In this document: positions 40,120-50,472 of the stretch, one piece after another
Numbering within the stretch: position 1 is the stretch's first letter
How the letters are laid out: each line of letters starts with the position of its first letter
NCBI RefSeq assembly: GCF_023061285.1
Contig: NZ_JAKGAM010000008.1
Span: 1-64,000, forward strand
From: Chromohalobacter nigrandesensis
GTDB lineage: Bacteria > Pseudomonadota > Gammaproteobacteria > Pseudomonadales > Halomonadaceae
Direction: 5' to 3'
Length of the DNA stretch: 64,000 nucleotides
Notes under the pieces: model-generated
The model's input: only the letters and a program-made list of their open reading frames with translations
What the model was told of the DNA's origin: nothing
Database searches by the model: none
Made by a program: the position numbers and the translations under genes

Positions 40120-41911
40120 TGCCGATATCCAGCTCGGACCCGCCGGTCAGTAACGGCGCGGGCACGCCGGACTGGAACTGAGCCCAGGGCAATGTGCGCT
40201 GGATTCTGCCGTCCTCGCGTGCTTGAAGCGTGCCGGTCGCGCCGAAGACTTCCAGCGAGTGGAGTGCCTGCATCAGCGGGAGACGACGTGCTAGTTCGTA
40301 GGCGTCGACGCCCATGGCGTTGAGCTTGAGCAGGCTTGGATCATCCTGGGTGTCGAGTTCGCGATAGGTAGAGTAGAACGGCAACGCTTCTTCGCCGCCG
40401 GCCGCCGCATCCGGTATCAGCCAGGGGATATCCATGAACATCACGTCGTTGAGGTCATGGTCGGAGCGCGGCTGTGGCTGGCCGCCATAGACCTGAGACG
40501 TCGCGTAAACGGGTAGGTCGCCCGCGTAGTAATAATCCAGTGTGGGAGGCACTTGGCGCGCATAGCTAGGCAATGCCACCAGGAAGAGCATGTCGATATC
40601 TTCGTTGCCACTGCGCTTGCCGTCGGCATCCAGCAGGCGCTTCGTCGCCTCGCTGACGGAGCCCTTGGGATCATAATGCACGACGGCATCGAGCTCGCCC
40701 TCTCCCTCCCGTTCTTCCCAATCCGTGCGGAAGGCCTTGAAAACGCGTTCGCCCCATGCATTGTCGGGAATCAGCGCGGCGGCCTCATGATGACCATCCA
40801 GGCGCGCACGCTTGGCGGCCTGACGTGCCTCGTCCTCGGCCGATAGCCCGTATTGGAAAAGCTCGTCCGCTTGATTGCGATCGTGTTCGCCGTAGTTGAG
40901 GGCCAGCGTCGGCAGGGAGACGTCGTCGCGTTGCTCGAGTTGCGATACCAGATCCTTGTCGAGTGGCCCGAGCACGACCTGTGCACCGTCCATGGTCGCT
41001 TGTGCATATAGCGCTTCGATATCTCCCGCGCTGCTGTCGTAGTACGTTAGTTGCGGGGTCTGCTCGCCCTGGTTGAGGGCATCCATATGACGCGCTTCTA
41101 TGCCTTCCTTGACCGCTTTGGCGACGTTGGCCAACGGACCGGATTCGGGAAGGAAGATGGCAATGTGTTTGACGTCGTTGCCACGCAGATCCTTCAGTGC
41201 GGATAGGTCGCTAGGCAGGCGTCGAGCAGCGGGATGATTGGAGTAATTCGAACGCCAATCGTCCAATGCGTCGGTGAGGCGAGACATGTCGCCGCCGCTT
41301 TGACGATAGAGTCGGGCGAGCTCGATCCAGCCTTGGGTGAGGGAGTCGTCTTGATCCTCCATGCGGTCGAGTGCAGTTTCGCTTAGCCGCGATAGTGGTG
41401 TCCAGATGTCGTCGTTGAGTTCGAGGGGGGGCTCGTCGCGTTGCAGATCGATCAGCGATTCCGCCGCCGCACGCGACTCGCCCACTAGCGTCAGGGCTAG
41501 GCCGCGACGATGGCGTAATGTCTGCTGCGCGTCGCGTGGTATGTCGTCGATATCGCCGAGTATCTGCGTGGCCGCCAGAGCGCTCCGGCCATCTTCCTTG
41601 CGCAGGCTGAGATCGGCGATCAGAAGGGCGCGATCGATGCGATCCTCGCGCGTTAGCTGTGATGCATCGAGGTCTTCGGCGATGTCCAGCGCCTGCTCGT
41701 CATCGCCTTGGCGTGATAGGATACTGGCCGCTTGGAGCCTGCTCTTTGCTGCCTGCGAAGCGGATTGTTCCTGAGCCTTGTCGAGCAGTTCGCTGGCGCT
41801 GATATCTTGCGTGAGGGGACGTGTGTCGTTAGGCCCCGGGCCACTGGCGCACCCGGCGAGTAATAGGGCGATCAAGGCGAGCCCGAGCAGGTTGCGCAAC
41901 GATTTGGGCAT
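40100..41911 (-). CDS. lpoA: Penicillin-binding protein activator LpoA
   Basis: LpoA is an outer-membrane lipoprotein that activates PBP1a. The 603-residue precursor has a lipobox signal (LALIALLLAGCASGPGPN), an N-terminal TPR-like helical domain, and a C-terminal periplasmic-binding-protein-like domain starting near HIAIFLPESGPLANVAKAVKEG and including AQVVLGPLDKDLVSQL and MGVDAYELARRL. The length is near that of E. coli LpoA. Divergent from rsmI. Confidence 0.94.
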
Positions 41912-42077
41912 GGTGTCATTCCTTTATGGCGGTGTGACTCGGACGATTCCCTGTTCCGGATTATGTCTGACGCATGCTGAGCCTGGCGCCGACCGCATGA
42001 TCCACTTGGCGCGTGGCGCTGGCGACATGACACGACGCAAGTTATCCAATAGAGCGTCGCAACCGGGATATTAACGA

Positions 42078-42938
42078 ATGAGCGAAGGATGTGAAGGGGC
42101 ATTGTACGTGGTCGCCACGCCGATTGGGAATCTCGAGGATCTTAGCCCTCGTGCGGCCCGTCTACTCGGTGAGGTGTCATGGGTGGCGGCGGAGGATACG
42201 CGGCACAGCGCACGCTTGTTGCGTCATCTGGGTATCGACAAGCCGTTGGTGTCGCTGCATGAGCACAATGAAGCGTCGCGGGTGACGGCACTGCGCGATG
42301 CGTTGGCCTCCGGTCAGAATGTGGCGTTGATCAGCGATGCAGGGACGCCATTAATCTCCGATCCTGGCTTCGTGGTGGTGCGGGAACTGCGTGCTAGCGG
42401 GCACCGTGTCATTCCCATACCCGGTGCCTGTGCGCTGATCGCGGCGCTGTCGGCGGCTGGTTTGGCGACCGATCGCTTTCTCTTCGAAGGGTTTTTGCCC
42501 GCCAAGGGAGGCGCGCGACGCCAGCGTCTGACAGCCGCGCTGGAGCGTGAAGAAACGCTCATCTATTACGAATCGCCGCATCGCATTCAGGCGACACTTC
42601 AGGATATCGCGGCGTTATTCGGTTCGCGGCGCGTGGTCCTGGCGCGGGAATTGACCAAGACGTTCGAAACCTTTCTCGATGCCGATGCCGAAACATTGCT
42701 GGCGCGCATGCGCGAGGATCCCAATCAGGCGCGCGGCGAATTCGTGATCATGGTGGCGGGCGCCGAGCCGCGGGACGGCGAGACGCAAGCCTCGGCCGAA
42801 GGTGAGGCATGGCTTGCGGCGATGCTCGCCGAAGGCGTCGGTGTCAAGGCGGCGGCGACGGTCGTGTCCAGTCGTCTGGGGGGGCGCAAGAAATATTGGT
42901 ACCAATGCGCGCAGGCCCTCAAGGACGGCGATGCGTAA
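42078..42938 (+). CDS. rsmI: 16S rRNA 2'-O-ribose C1402 methyltransferase RsmI
   Basis: RsmI methylates the 2'-OH of C1402 in the decoding centre using SAM. The 286-residue product has the tetrapyrrole-methylase fold with LYVVATPIGNLEDLSPRA, AEDTRHSARLLRHLGI, and ALISDAGTPLISDPGFVVVRE (in parts). The position opposite lpoA matches E. coli yraL-yraM. rnpB follows on the same strand. Confidence 0.96.
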   Translation: MSEGCEGALYVVATPIGNLEDLSPRAARLLGEVSWVAAEDTRHSARLLRHLGIDKPLVSLHEHNEASRVTALRDALASGQNVALISDAGTPLISDPGFVVVRELRASGHRVIPIPGACALIAALSAAGLATDRFLFEGFLPAKGGARRQRLTAALEREETLIYYESPHRIQATLQDIAALFGSRRVVLARELTKTFETFLDADAETLLARMREDPNQARGEFVIMVAGAEPRDGETQASAEGEAWLAAMLAEGVGVKAAATVVSSRLGGRKKYWYQCAQALKDGDA

Positions 42939-42965
42939 CAATGTGCCCTGGCGGGGCTTGGGCGC

Positions 42966-42994
42966 TTGAGGGGCCTGCGAGGGGCTGTTATTCT
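42966..42994 (+). promoter_or_regulatory. Probable rnpB promoter
   Basis: TTGAGG at 42966-42971 and TATTCT at 42989-42994 are separated by exactly 17 nt, placing initiation near 43001-43004 where the RNase P RNA begins. The GC-rich stretch GCGCGC before the start resembles a stringent-type discriminator. Confidence 0.7.
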
Positions 42995-43003
42995 TGCGCG
43001 CTT

Positions 43004-43357
<354 letters not shown>

Positions 43358-43455
43358 TCGAATTTCAGATCTCCGGGTCTGTGCGCGTCATGCCGCGACG
43401 TCTGCCTTCGGGCGGCCCGATACAGCGGCGGCAGGCCCTAACGCCCGAGTGATTC

Positions 43456-44451
43456 ATGCAGCATCGTGACAATCCCGAGAAGGACCCGCTTTCCGATACG
43501 CCGAGTGCGGTCGATGATCGGGCGGCTGATTACCGACATGCGAGTGTGTTGCTCGACGGTGCGGTAGACGCACTGATCACCGACCCCGACGGCTGCTATC
43601 TGGATGGCACCTTCGGTCGCGGTGGGCATTCCCGCGTGATCCTCGAGCGGCTATCTCCACAAGGACGTCTGCTCGCCATCGACCGCGATCCGGCGGCGCT
43701 TGCGGAAGGCGCCACATTGGACGATCCGCGCTTCTCTCTTCAATACGGCCGCTTCGCCGAGCTGGATAGCATCGCTCGCGACCATGCATTGCACGGCCGC
43801 CTGAGCGGCGTGTTACTCGACGTCGGTGTTTCATCGCCGCAGCTTGACGACCCTTCGCGTGGTTTCAGCTTCTTGCGCGATGGTCCGCTCGATATGCGCA
43901 TGGATCCCACCCAGGGAGAAAGTGCCGCCGATTGGCTGGCCCGCGTCGCCGAGCGTGAAATGAGCGATGTCTTCAAACGTTATGGCGAAGAGCGTTTCGC
44001 GCGCCGCATTGCCAAGGCGATCATCGCGCGCCGCGTCGAGCGGCCGATCACGCATACCGGGGATCTGGCGGAACTCGTCAAGGCCGCGCATCCGGCCTGG
44101 GAAAAAGGTAAGCACCCCGCGACGCGGGTGTTTCAGGCGATTCGCATTCATATCAACGGCGAGCTCGAGCAGCTCGAGGCTGCGCTTGCCGCCGCACTCG
44201 AGGCGCTGGCGCCAGGTGGACGCTTGGTGGTGATCAGTTTTCATTCCCTCGAGGATCGGCTGGTCAAACGCTTCATTCGCGACCAGGCACGTGGCGATAC
44301 GCATCTGCCACGCGACTTCCCGATTCGCGATACGCAATTGAATCGACGTCTGGCCATGGTCGGCAAGGCGAGTCGCCCCGGGGAGCGCGAGGTGGAGGAT
44401 AACCCGCGTGCGCGCAGTGCCGTGATGCGCGTGGCTCGAAAACTCGACTGA
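43456..44451 (+). CDS. rsmH: 16S rRNA m4C1402 methyltransferase RsmH (MraW)
   Basis: RsmH methylates N4 of C1402, the same nucleotide that RsmI 2'-O-methylates. The 331-residue product has [16 protein letters not shown], the SAM-binding [36 protein letters not shown], and [13 protein letters not shown]. First protein gene of the dcw cluster here; mraZ, which commonly precedes it, is missing. Confidence 0.96.
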   Translation: MQHRDNPEKDPLSDTPSAVDDRAADYRHASVLLDGAVDALITDPDGCYLDGTFGRGGHSRVILERLSPQGRLLAIDRDPAALAEGATLDDPRFSLQYGRFAELDSIARDHALHGRLSGVLLDVGVSSPQLDDPSRGFSFLRDGPLDMRMDPTQGESAADWLARVAEREMSDVFKRYGEERFARRIAKAIIARRVERPITHTGDLAELVKAAHPAWEKGKHPATRVFQAIRIHINGELEQLEAALAAALEALAPGGRLVVISFHSLEDRLVKRFIRDQARGDTHLPRDFPIRDTQLNRRLAMVGKASRPGEREVEDNPRARSAVMRVARKLD

Positions 44452-44459
44452 GGTTCGTG

Positions 44460-44786
44460 ATGGCGGCTCAAGGACGAAACACCGCACTCAAGTCAGGCTG
44501 GCCGTTTGCCGGCCGCTTGCGTTGGCGCCATATCATCCTTCTGATACTGATTGCCGTGATGCTGATCAGTTCGCTGGCATCCATTGCCAGCACTCATCTA
44601 ACGCGTGTGCAATATGCGCGTTTTCAAGAGCTGGAAAGCGAACGTGATAGCTTGCAGACCGCCTGGGGACGGCTGCTTCTCGAAGAGAGTACCTGGTCGG
44701 CGCCGGCACGAGTCGAAGACATGGCCGTCGAACGCCTGGAAATGCGCGTTCCCGATGTCAATGACGTCGAGGTGATTCGCCCATGA
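44460..44786 (+). CDS. ftsL: Cell division protein FtsL
   Basis: FtsL is a small bitopic protein that forms FtsQLB and activates FtsWI. It has a cytoplasmic N-terminus, one transmembrane helix (HIILLILIAVMLISSLASIAST) and a periplasmic leucine-zipper coiled coil (RFQELESERDSLQTAWGRLLLEE). I use ATG 44460 (108 residues) with GAGG 6 nt upstream; GTG 44457 is directly adjacent. The stop overlaps ftsI by 4 bp. Confidence 0.92.
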   Translation: MAAQGRNTALKSGWPFAGRLRWRHIILLILIAVMLISSLASIASTHLTRVQYARFQELESERDSLQTAWGRLLLEESTWSAPARVEDMAVERLEMRVPDVNDVEVIRP

Positions 44787-46495
44787 GCCGCGAGCGTCGA
44801 TCCGCCACGGGGCGCCGTTCGCCGAATAACGGGCCGATGGGCCGTGGGCGTTACCTTTTTCTGCTGAGCATCGTCATCATCGGGCTGGGCGCCCTGGTCG
44901 GTCGCATCACCTATCTCAACGTCATCGACCGTGACTTCCTGCAAAACCAGGGCGATTCGCGCACGCTGCGAGTCGAACCCATCAATGCGCACCGCGGGAT
45001 GGTCTCCGACCGCAATGGCGATCCGCTGGCGATCTCCACGCCGGTGGTCACGCTATGGGCCAACCCTCAGGAACTACCTTCCGATCCGATCCAGCTGGCG
45101 ACGCTTGCGCGCGCCTTGAAAATGGACCCCGATGTACTCGAAGCGCGTGTCGAGCGTTATTCCGAACATGAGTTCATGTATCTGCGGCGGCGCCTGACAC
45201 CGGAAGCGGCAAAACCCGCCCGCGATCTCGACATACCGGGCGTTTACGCCAAGGATGAGTACAAGCGTTATTACCCCTCGGGGGATGTCGCTGCGCAACT
45301 GGTGGGTGTCACCAATGTCGACGACCATGGCCAGGAAGGCTTGGAGCTGGCCTACGACGACTATCTCAGTGGCGAGCCTGGCAAGCGTCGTGTGCTCAAG
45401 GATCGCAAGGGCCGTCTGGTGCGCGATCTACACTTGCTCAAGGATGCCAAGCCAGGGGGCGATCTGACGCTATCGATCGACCTGCGCTTGCAGTACATGG
45501 CGTACCGTGAATTGCAGAAATCCGTCGACGATCATGATGCCGACGGCGGCTCCCTGGTCATGATGGATGCGCGCAGCGGCGAAGTCCTGGCGATGGCCAA
45601 CCTTCCGTCCTATAACCCCAACAACCGCACCTCGATCGACGTCAATGGCTTGCGCAATCAGGCGGTGACCGATGCCATCGAACCGGGGTCGGTCATGAAG
45701 CCGTTGGCGATGTCGGCGGCACTGGCGACGGATAAGATCGATCCCGATACGATCATCGACACCTCGCCGGGGTGGATGGTCATCGATGGGTACACGATCA
45801 GCGACTTTCGCAATTACGGCAAGCTCACTCCCGGGGGAATTCTGCTGCATTCGTCCAATATCGGGATGTCGCATATCGCCTTGCAACTGGACAAGGGCAC
45901 TATCTGGAAGCAATACCAGAAGCTTGGGCTAGGGCAGCCCCCGGGAACCGGGTTTCCGGGCGAAGGTAGCGGTAGTCTGCCGTCCTTGACTGGCTTGTCG
46001 CGCAGTGCCCAGGCGTCCATGGCGTACGGTTATGGGCTTTCACTGACGCCTTTGCAGCTTGCGAGTGCGTACACGGCCATCGCCAATGACGGGCGGCGCC
46101 TGCATCCGTCGTTGTTGAAGCGCACCTCGGCGCCGATCGGTGACCAGGTCATGTCGCCGACGATCGCGCATGAGTTACTGGGCATGCTGGAGAAAATCGT
46201 TCAGCCCGATGCCGGTGGCTCGCGCGCGATGGTGGAAGGATATCGCATCGCGGGCAAGACCGGTACGGTTCGCAAGGTGACCGCCGGGGGCTATCAGCAA
46301 AAAGCCTATCGCGGTTTGTTTGCGGGTATCGCGCCGGTTTCCGACCCGCGCATCGTGACGGTGGTGATGATCGACAATCCCAAGGGAGATGACTATTACG
46401 GTGGTCTGGTGGCGGCGCCGGTCTTTGGCCGTGTAGTGGGTAAGGCGTTGCGACTTCTCGATGTGCCCCCCGATAAACAGGAGACTTCCGAGTGA
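44783..46495 (+). CDS. ftsI: Septal peptidoglycan transpeptidase FtsI (PBP3)
   Basis: FtsI crosslinks septal peptidoglycan with FtsW. The 570-residue product has one N-terminal membrane helix, a pedestal domain (RNGDPLAISTPVVTLWANP), and a transpeptidase domain with the three active-site motifs: SVMK (in IEPGSVMKPL, nucleophile Ser), SSN (in LLHSSNIGMS) and KTGT (in IAGKTGTVRK). The length is normal, and the gene is overlapped at both ends by ftsL and murE. Confidence 0.97.
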   Translation: MSRERRSATGRRSPNNGPMGRGRYLFLLSIVIIGLGALVGRITYLNVIDRDFLQNQGDSRTLRVEPINAHRGMVSDRNGDPLAISTPVVTLWANPQELPSDPIQLATLARALKMDPDVLEARVERYSEHEFMYLRRRLTPEAAKPARDLDIPGVYAKDEYKRYYPSGDVAAQLVGVTNVDDHGQEGLELAYDDYLSGEPGKRRVLKDRKGRLVRDLHLLKDAKPGGDLTLSIDLRLQYMAYRELQKSVDDHDADGGSLVMMDARSGEVLAMANLPSYNPNNRTSIDVNGLRNQAVTDAIEPGSVMKPLAMSAALATDKIDPDTIIDTSPGWMVIDGYTISDFRNYGKLTPGGILLHSSNIGMSHIALQLDKGTIWKQYQKLGLGQPPGTGFPGEGSGSLPSLTGLSRSAQASMAYGYGLSLTPLQLASAYTAIANDGRRLHPSLLKRTSAPIGDQVMSPTIAHELLGMLEKIVQPDAGGSRAMVEGYRIAGKTGTVRKVTAGGYQQKAYRGLFAGIAPVSDPRIVTVVMIDNPKGDDYYGGLVAAPVFGRVVGKALRLLDVPPDKQETSE

Positions 46496-48024
46496 TGGAA
46501 ATCGATACGCAACGTTTGGCAGACGTCCTGGCGTTGCTCTGGCCATCGCATGCCACGCCCACGCTGCTCGATGGCTGGTGTCCTGCGTTATCCACCTGCG
46601 AGATGATGCTCGATAGTCGTGAAGCGGGGCCCGGCGTAGTGTTCGTGGCTGTGCCGGGGGTGGATGCCGATGGACGTGCCTTCATCGAGCAAGCGCTCGC
46701 CTCTGGTGCCGACGCGGTGCTCTACGACACGGATGCGATGCCGGAAGGCATCCCCGTACAGGACGCGCGTGTGCTCGGCGTGCCGGAATTGCGTGGGCAC
46801 CTCGGCGAGCTCGGGCGTCATCTGTTCGGCGTCTCCGAAACACTGGAATTGATTGGCGTGACCGGTACCAATGGCAAGAGTTCGGTCACCCATTACATGG
46901 CCGCGTTGTCGGAATCGCTGGGGACGGAGACGGCAGTGATCGGCACCTTGGGAGTCGGGCGCCCCGGGCAACTAGAGTCCGCTGCACTGACGACGCCGGG
47001 GCCGCTGGCGCTGCAAGCAGCATTGGGCGAGCTGGGCGCGCAGGGTGTCGAGCGTGTCGCCATGGAGGTCTCATCGCATGCGCTCGCACAAGGGCGCGTG
47101 GCCGGGTGCCGGTTCCAGGCGGCGGTGTTCACCAATATCAGCCGCGATCATCTCGATTATCACGGCAGCATGGCCGCCTACGCAGCGGCCAAGGCACGTC
47201 TGTTCAAGCATCGCGAGCTATCGTTGGCGGTGGTCAATGGCGATGACCTCCTGGCGCCGTTGATGCTCGCTGGCCTGCCCAAGGGCGTGCGTGTGCTCGC
47301 CACGGGGTGTGATGAAGCGACCACCTTGCGTGTCATCGACTGGTTTCCGCATGCGCTCGGGCAGCGTGCCTTGATCGCGACGCCGGAGGGCGAGCGTGAG
47401 CTGGAGTTGTCGCTGCTGGGGCGTTTCAATCTCGATAATGTGCTCTTGGCGATGGCGACACTCTATGGCCTGGGAAGCGACTTGACCGCGTTGTTCGACG
47501 CCGCGTCGAAGCTTGCGCCGGTGCCAGGGCGCATGCAGCGACTGGTCGCGGACGGCGCACCGACGGTGGTGGTCGACTATGCGCATACGCCGGAGGCACT
47601 GCGTAACGCGCTCGATGCATTACGCGCGCATGTGCCTGCCCGGGAAGGGGCCAAGCTATGGTGCGTGTTCGGCTGTGGCGGCGATCGCGATCGCGGCAAG
47701 CGCCCGTTGATGGCCCAAGCCGCCGAGGCGCTGGCCGACCGTCTGGTGGTCACCGACGACAACCCGCGTGGCGAGTCGGCAGCGGCGATTCGTGACGCGG
47801 TCGTGGCAGGGCTCTCGGCGGCAGGCAAGGCGCGCATGCAATGCGTGGCGGGGCGTGGCGAGGCTATCGAACATACCTTGCAGGAAGCCGGTGCGGACGA
47901 CATCGTGCTGATCGCTGGCAAAGGGCATGAGACTTACCAAGATATCGACGGTCGGCGTTATCCGTTCAGCGATGTCGAGGTGGTAGAGGCCGCGTTCGAA
48001 CGCCGCCGGGAGCATGGGGCATGA
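46492..48024 (+). CDS. murE: UDP-MurNAc-tripeptide synthetase MurE
   Basis: MurE adds the third stem-peptide residue, meso-diaminopimelate in gammaproteobacteria, to UDP-MurNAc-L-Ala-D-Glu. The 510-residue product has the ATP-binding loop GVTGTNGKSSVTHY and the C-terminal domain VVDYAHTPEALRNAL. The mDAP-recognition motif DDNPR is present in VVTDDNPRGES, which supports mDAP rather than lysine. It overlaps murF by 4 bp. Confidence 0.97.
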   Translation: MMEIDTQRLADVLALLWPSHATPTLLDGWCPALSTCEMMLDSREAGPGVVFVAVPGVDADGRAFIEQALASGADAVLYDTDAMPEGIPVQDARVLGVPELRGHLGELGRHLFGVSETLELIGVTGTNGKSSVTHYMAALSESLGTETAVIGTLGVGRPGQLESAALTTPGPLALQAALGELGAQGVERVAMEVSSHALAQGRVAGCRFQAAVFTNISRDHLDYHGSMAAYAAAKARLFKHRELSLAVVNGDDLLAPLMLAGLPKGVRVLATGCDEATTLRVIDWFPHALGQRALIATPEGERELELSLLGRFNLDNVLLAMATLYGLGSDLTALFDAASKLAPVPGRMQRLVADGAPTVVVDYAHTPEALRNALDALRAHVPAREGAKLWCVFGCGGDRDRGKRPLMAQAAEALADRLVVTDDNPRGESAAAIRDAVVAGLSAAGKARMQCVAGRGEAIEHTLQEAGADDIVLIAGKGHETYQDIDGRRYPFSDVEVVEAAFERRREHGA

Positions 48025-49379
48025 GCGCGACGACGCTACACGATATCGCCGCCTGGTTGGGGGTGTCGCCTCCTGCGGTGGATGCCGAGGCGGCGCAGGT
48101 AGTGAGCGATACGCGCCGCATAGCCCAGTGTGACGTCTTCCTGGCCTTGGTCGGCGAGCGCTTCGATGGCCATGATTTCCTGGAGGAGGCGCACGCCAAG
48201 GGGGCGGCCGGGGCGATCGTCTCGCGACCCGTGGCGAGTGCCTTGCCCCAGATCGAAGTCGCCGATACGCGCCTGGCGCTGGGTATGCTGGGACGCGTTC
48301 GTCGTCGCGCCTGGTCGGGTGAGTTGGTGGCGGTCACCGGTAACAGCGGCAAGACCACGGTCAAGGAAATGTTGGCGTCGATCCTGTCTCGCTCGCAGCC
48401 CACCCTCGCCACGCAAGGTAATCTCAACAACGATATCGGCGTACCGCAGACGTTGCTGGGATTGTCGCCGGCGTATCGCCGTGCGGTTATCGAATTGGGC
48501 GCCAACCATCTGGGGGAAATCGCCTGGACGACGGCGCTGGCACGTCCGGATGTGGCAGTGATCACCAATGTCACGGGCGCGCATATCGGCGAGTTCGGCG
48601 GGCTCGGGCAGATCGCGCAGGCCAAGGCGGAGATTCTTCAGGGACTGCCGGCCTCAGGTACGGCGGTGCTCAATCGCGACGATCGGTTTTATCCGCTGTG
48701 GCGGGAGCTGGCCGGCGAAGCCGAGGTGCTCGATTTCGGGCTCGACGCCACGGCGAGAGTGCGTGCCCAGGCACTGGCCTGTGACGACGCCGGGCGTTAT
48801 GCTTTCACGCTATCCGTGGATGGTGAAGTACTGGGCGAAGTCCACTTGGCCCTGCTGGGACGCCACAATGTGCTCAATGCGCTGGCCAGTGCGGCGGCGG
48901 CATGGGCACTGGGCGTTTCGGGTGAGGATATCGTCGCCGGGCTCGAGGCCTGCGAGGCAATGGCGGGCCGTATGGCAAGTGCGCCGGGGCTGCGCGGCTC
49001 GCGTCTGCTGGACGATACCTACAATGCCAACCCCGGTGCGGTTCGCGCCGCCTTGGCGGTGCTGGCCGATATGCCTGCTCCTCGTTGGTGCTTCCTGGGC
49101 GCCATGGGGGAGCTGGGACGCGATAGCGAGCGCCTGCATGCCGAGCTAGGCCGCGTCGCGCGGGAACTGAAGATCGACTTTCTCGGCACGTTTGGTGCCG
49201 ATGCCCGCCCTGCAGTGGCGGCATTCGGTGATTCGGCGTGTCATTTCGATGATTGGGCGACGCTCGTGCGTTATGCCCACGACCATCTCCCCTCTGGGGC
49301 CAGTGTGCTGGTCAAAGGGTCGCGCAGTGCCGGCATGGAACGCTTGATTGCCGAACTGCGCACGGATGCACCAAGGTGA
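48021..49379 (+). CDS. murF: UDP-MurNAc-tripeptide:D-Ala-D-Ala ligase MurF
   Basis: MurF attaches D-Ala-D-Ala to the UDP-MurNAc-tripeptide. The 452-residue product has the ligase loop VAVTGNSGKTTVKEML, NLNNDIGVPQTLLGL, the conserved ELGANHLGEIAWTT, and DDTYNANPGAVRAAL. The order murE-murF-mraY-murD is the standard dcw layout. Confidence 0.97.
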   Translation: MSATTLHDIAAWLGVSPPAVDAEAAQVVSDTRRIAQCDVFLALVGERFDGHDFLEEAHAKGAAGAIVSRPVASALPQIEVADTRLALGMLGRVRRRAWSGELVAVTGNSGKTTVKEMLASILSRSQPTLATQGNLNNDIGVPQTLLGLSPAYRRAVIELGANHLGEIAWTTALARPDVAVITNVTGAHIGEFGGLGQIAQAKAEILQGLPASGTAVLNRDDRFYPLWRELAGEAEVLDFGLDATARVRAQALACDDAGRYAFTLSVDGEVLGEVHLALLGRHNVLNALASAAAAWALGVSGEDIVAGLEACEAMAGRMASAPGLRGSRLLDDTYNANPGAVRAALAVLADMPAPRWCFLGAMGELGRDSERLHAELGRVARELKIDFLGTFGADARPAVAAFGDSACHFDDWATLVRYAHDHLPSGASVLVKGSRSAGMERLIAELRTDAPR

Positions 49380-49388
49380 ACGCGACTC

Positions 49389-50471
49389 ATGCTGCTTTTC
49401 CTGGCTGACTTATTGGCGAATTTCCAAAGCGCCTTCAACGTTTTCAACTACCTGACCCTGCGCGTGATTCTGGGAACGCTGACCGCGCTCATGCTGTGCC
49501 TGTGGTTGGGGCCTCAGGTCATCAAACGCCTGGTCGAGCGTCAGATCGGCCAAGCGGTGCGCGACGATGGACCGCAATCGCATCTTTCCAAGGCCGGCAC
49601 GCCGACCATGGGCGGCGCGATGATTCTCATCGCCATCGCCATCAGCACCTTGCTATGGGGAGATCTGACCAACCACTACGTGTGGCTGGTGCTGGCCGTG
49701 ACGTTGGGCTTCGGCGCCATTGGCTGGGTCGACGATTACCGCAAGGTCGTGGAGAAAAATCCACGCGGCCTGCCGGCACGCTGGAAGTATTTCTGGCAAT
49801 CGGCCATCGGCCTCGGCGCGGCGGCGGTGTTGTACCTGACGGCTGCCAGCCCCGTCGAAGTCAGCCTGATCGTGCCCTTGTTCAAGGACGTCGTGGTGCC
49901 GCTGGGGCTGTTCTATATCGTGCTGACCTATTTCGTCATCGTCGGCAGCTCCAACGCGGTCAATCTCACCGATGGTCTCGACGGCTTGGCGATCATGCCC
50001 ACAGTGCTCGTTGCCATGGGGTTGGCGATCTTTGCCTATGCGAGCGGCAATACCGTCTTCGCGCAATATCTGCATATTCCCCTGGTGCCGGGGGCCGGCG
50101 AATTAGCCGTCTTCTGTGGCACCATTGCGGGGGCCGGGCTGGGGTTCCTGTGGTTCAACACTTATCCGGCCCAGGTGTTCATGGGCGATGTCGGGGCGCT
50201 GGCGTTGGGCGCGGCGCTGGGCGTGGTCGCCGTCATCGTGCGTCAGGAAATCGTGTTGTTCATCATGGGCGGCGTGTTCGTGATGGAAACGGTCTCGGTG
50301 ATCCTGCAGGTGGGCTCCTACAAACTGACGGGACGACGTATATTCCGCATGGCCCCGTTGCACCACCATTTCGAGCTCAAAGGCTGGCCCGAGCCACGTG
50401 TGATCGTGCGTTTCTGGATCATCACGGTCGTGCTGGTATTGCTGGGACTGGCTACGTTGAAGATTCGCTGA
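49389..50471 (+). CDS. mraY: Phospho-MurNAc-pentapeptide transferase MraY
   Basis: MraY makes lipid I by transferring phospho-MurNAc-pentapeptide to undecaprenyl phosphate at the inner membrane. The 360-residue polytopic product has [16 protein letters not shown], the metal-binding Asp pair in [27 protein letters not shown], and the His loop [15 protein letters not shown]. It has about ten transmembrane segments. ATG 49389 follows murF by 9 nt. Confidence 0.97.
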   Translation: MLLFLADLLANFQSAFNVFNYLTLRVILGTLTALMLCLWLGPQVIKRLVERQIGQAVRDDGPQSHLSKAGTPTMGGAMILIAIAISTLLWGDLTNHYVWLVLAVTLGFGAIGWVDDYRKVVEKNPRGLPARWKYFWQSAIGLGAAAVLYLTAASPVEVSLIVPLFKDVVVPLGLFYIVLTYFVIVGSSNAVNLTDGLDGLAIMPTVLVAMGLAIFAYASGNTVFAQYLHIPLVPGAGELAVFCGTIAGAGLGFLWFNTYPAQVFMGDVGALALGAALGVVAVIVRQEIVLFIMGGVFVMETVSVILQVGSYKLTGRRIFRMAPLHHHFELKGWPEPRVIVRFWIITVVLVLLGLATLKIR

Positions 50472-50472
50472 C

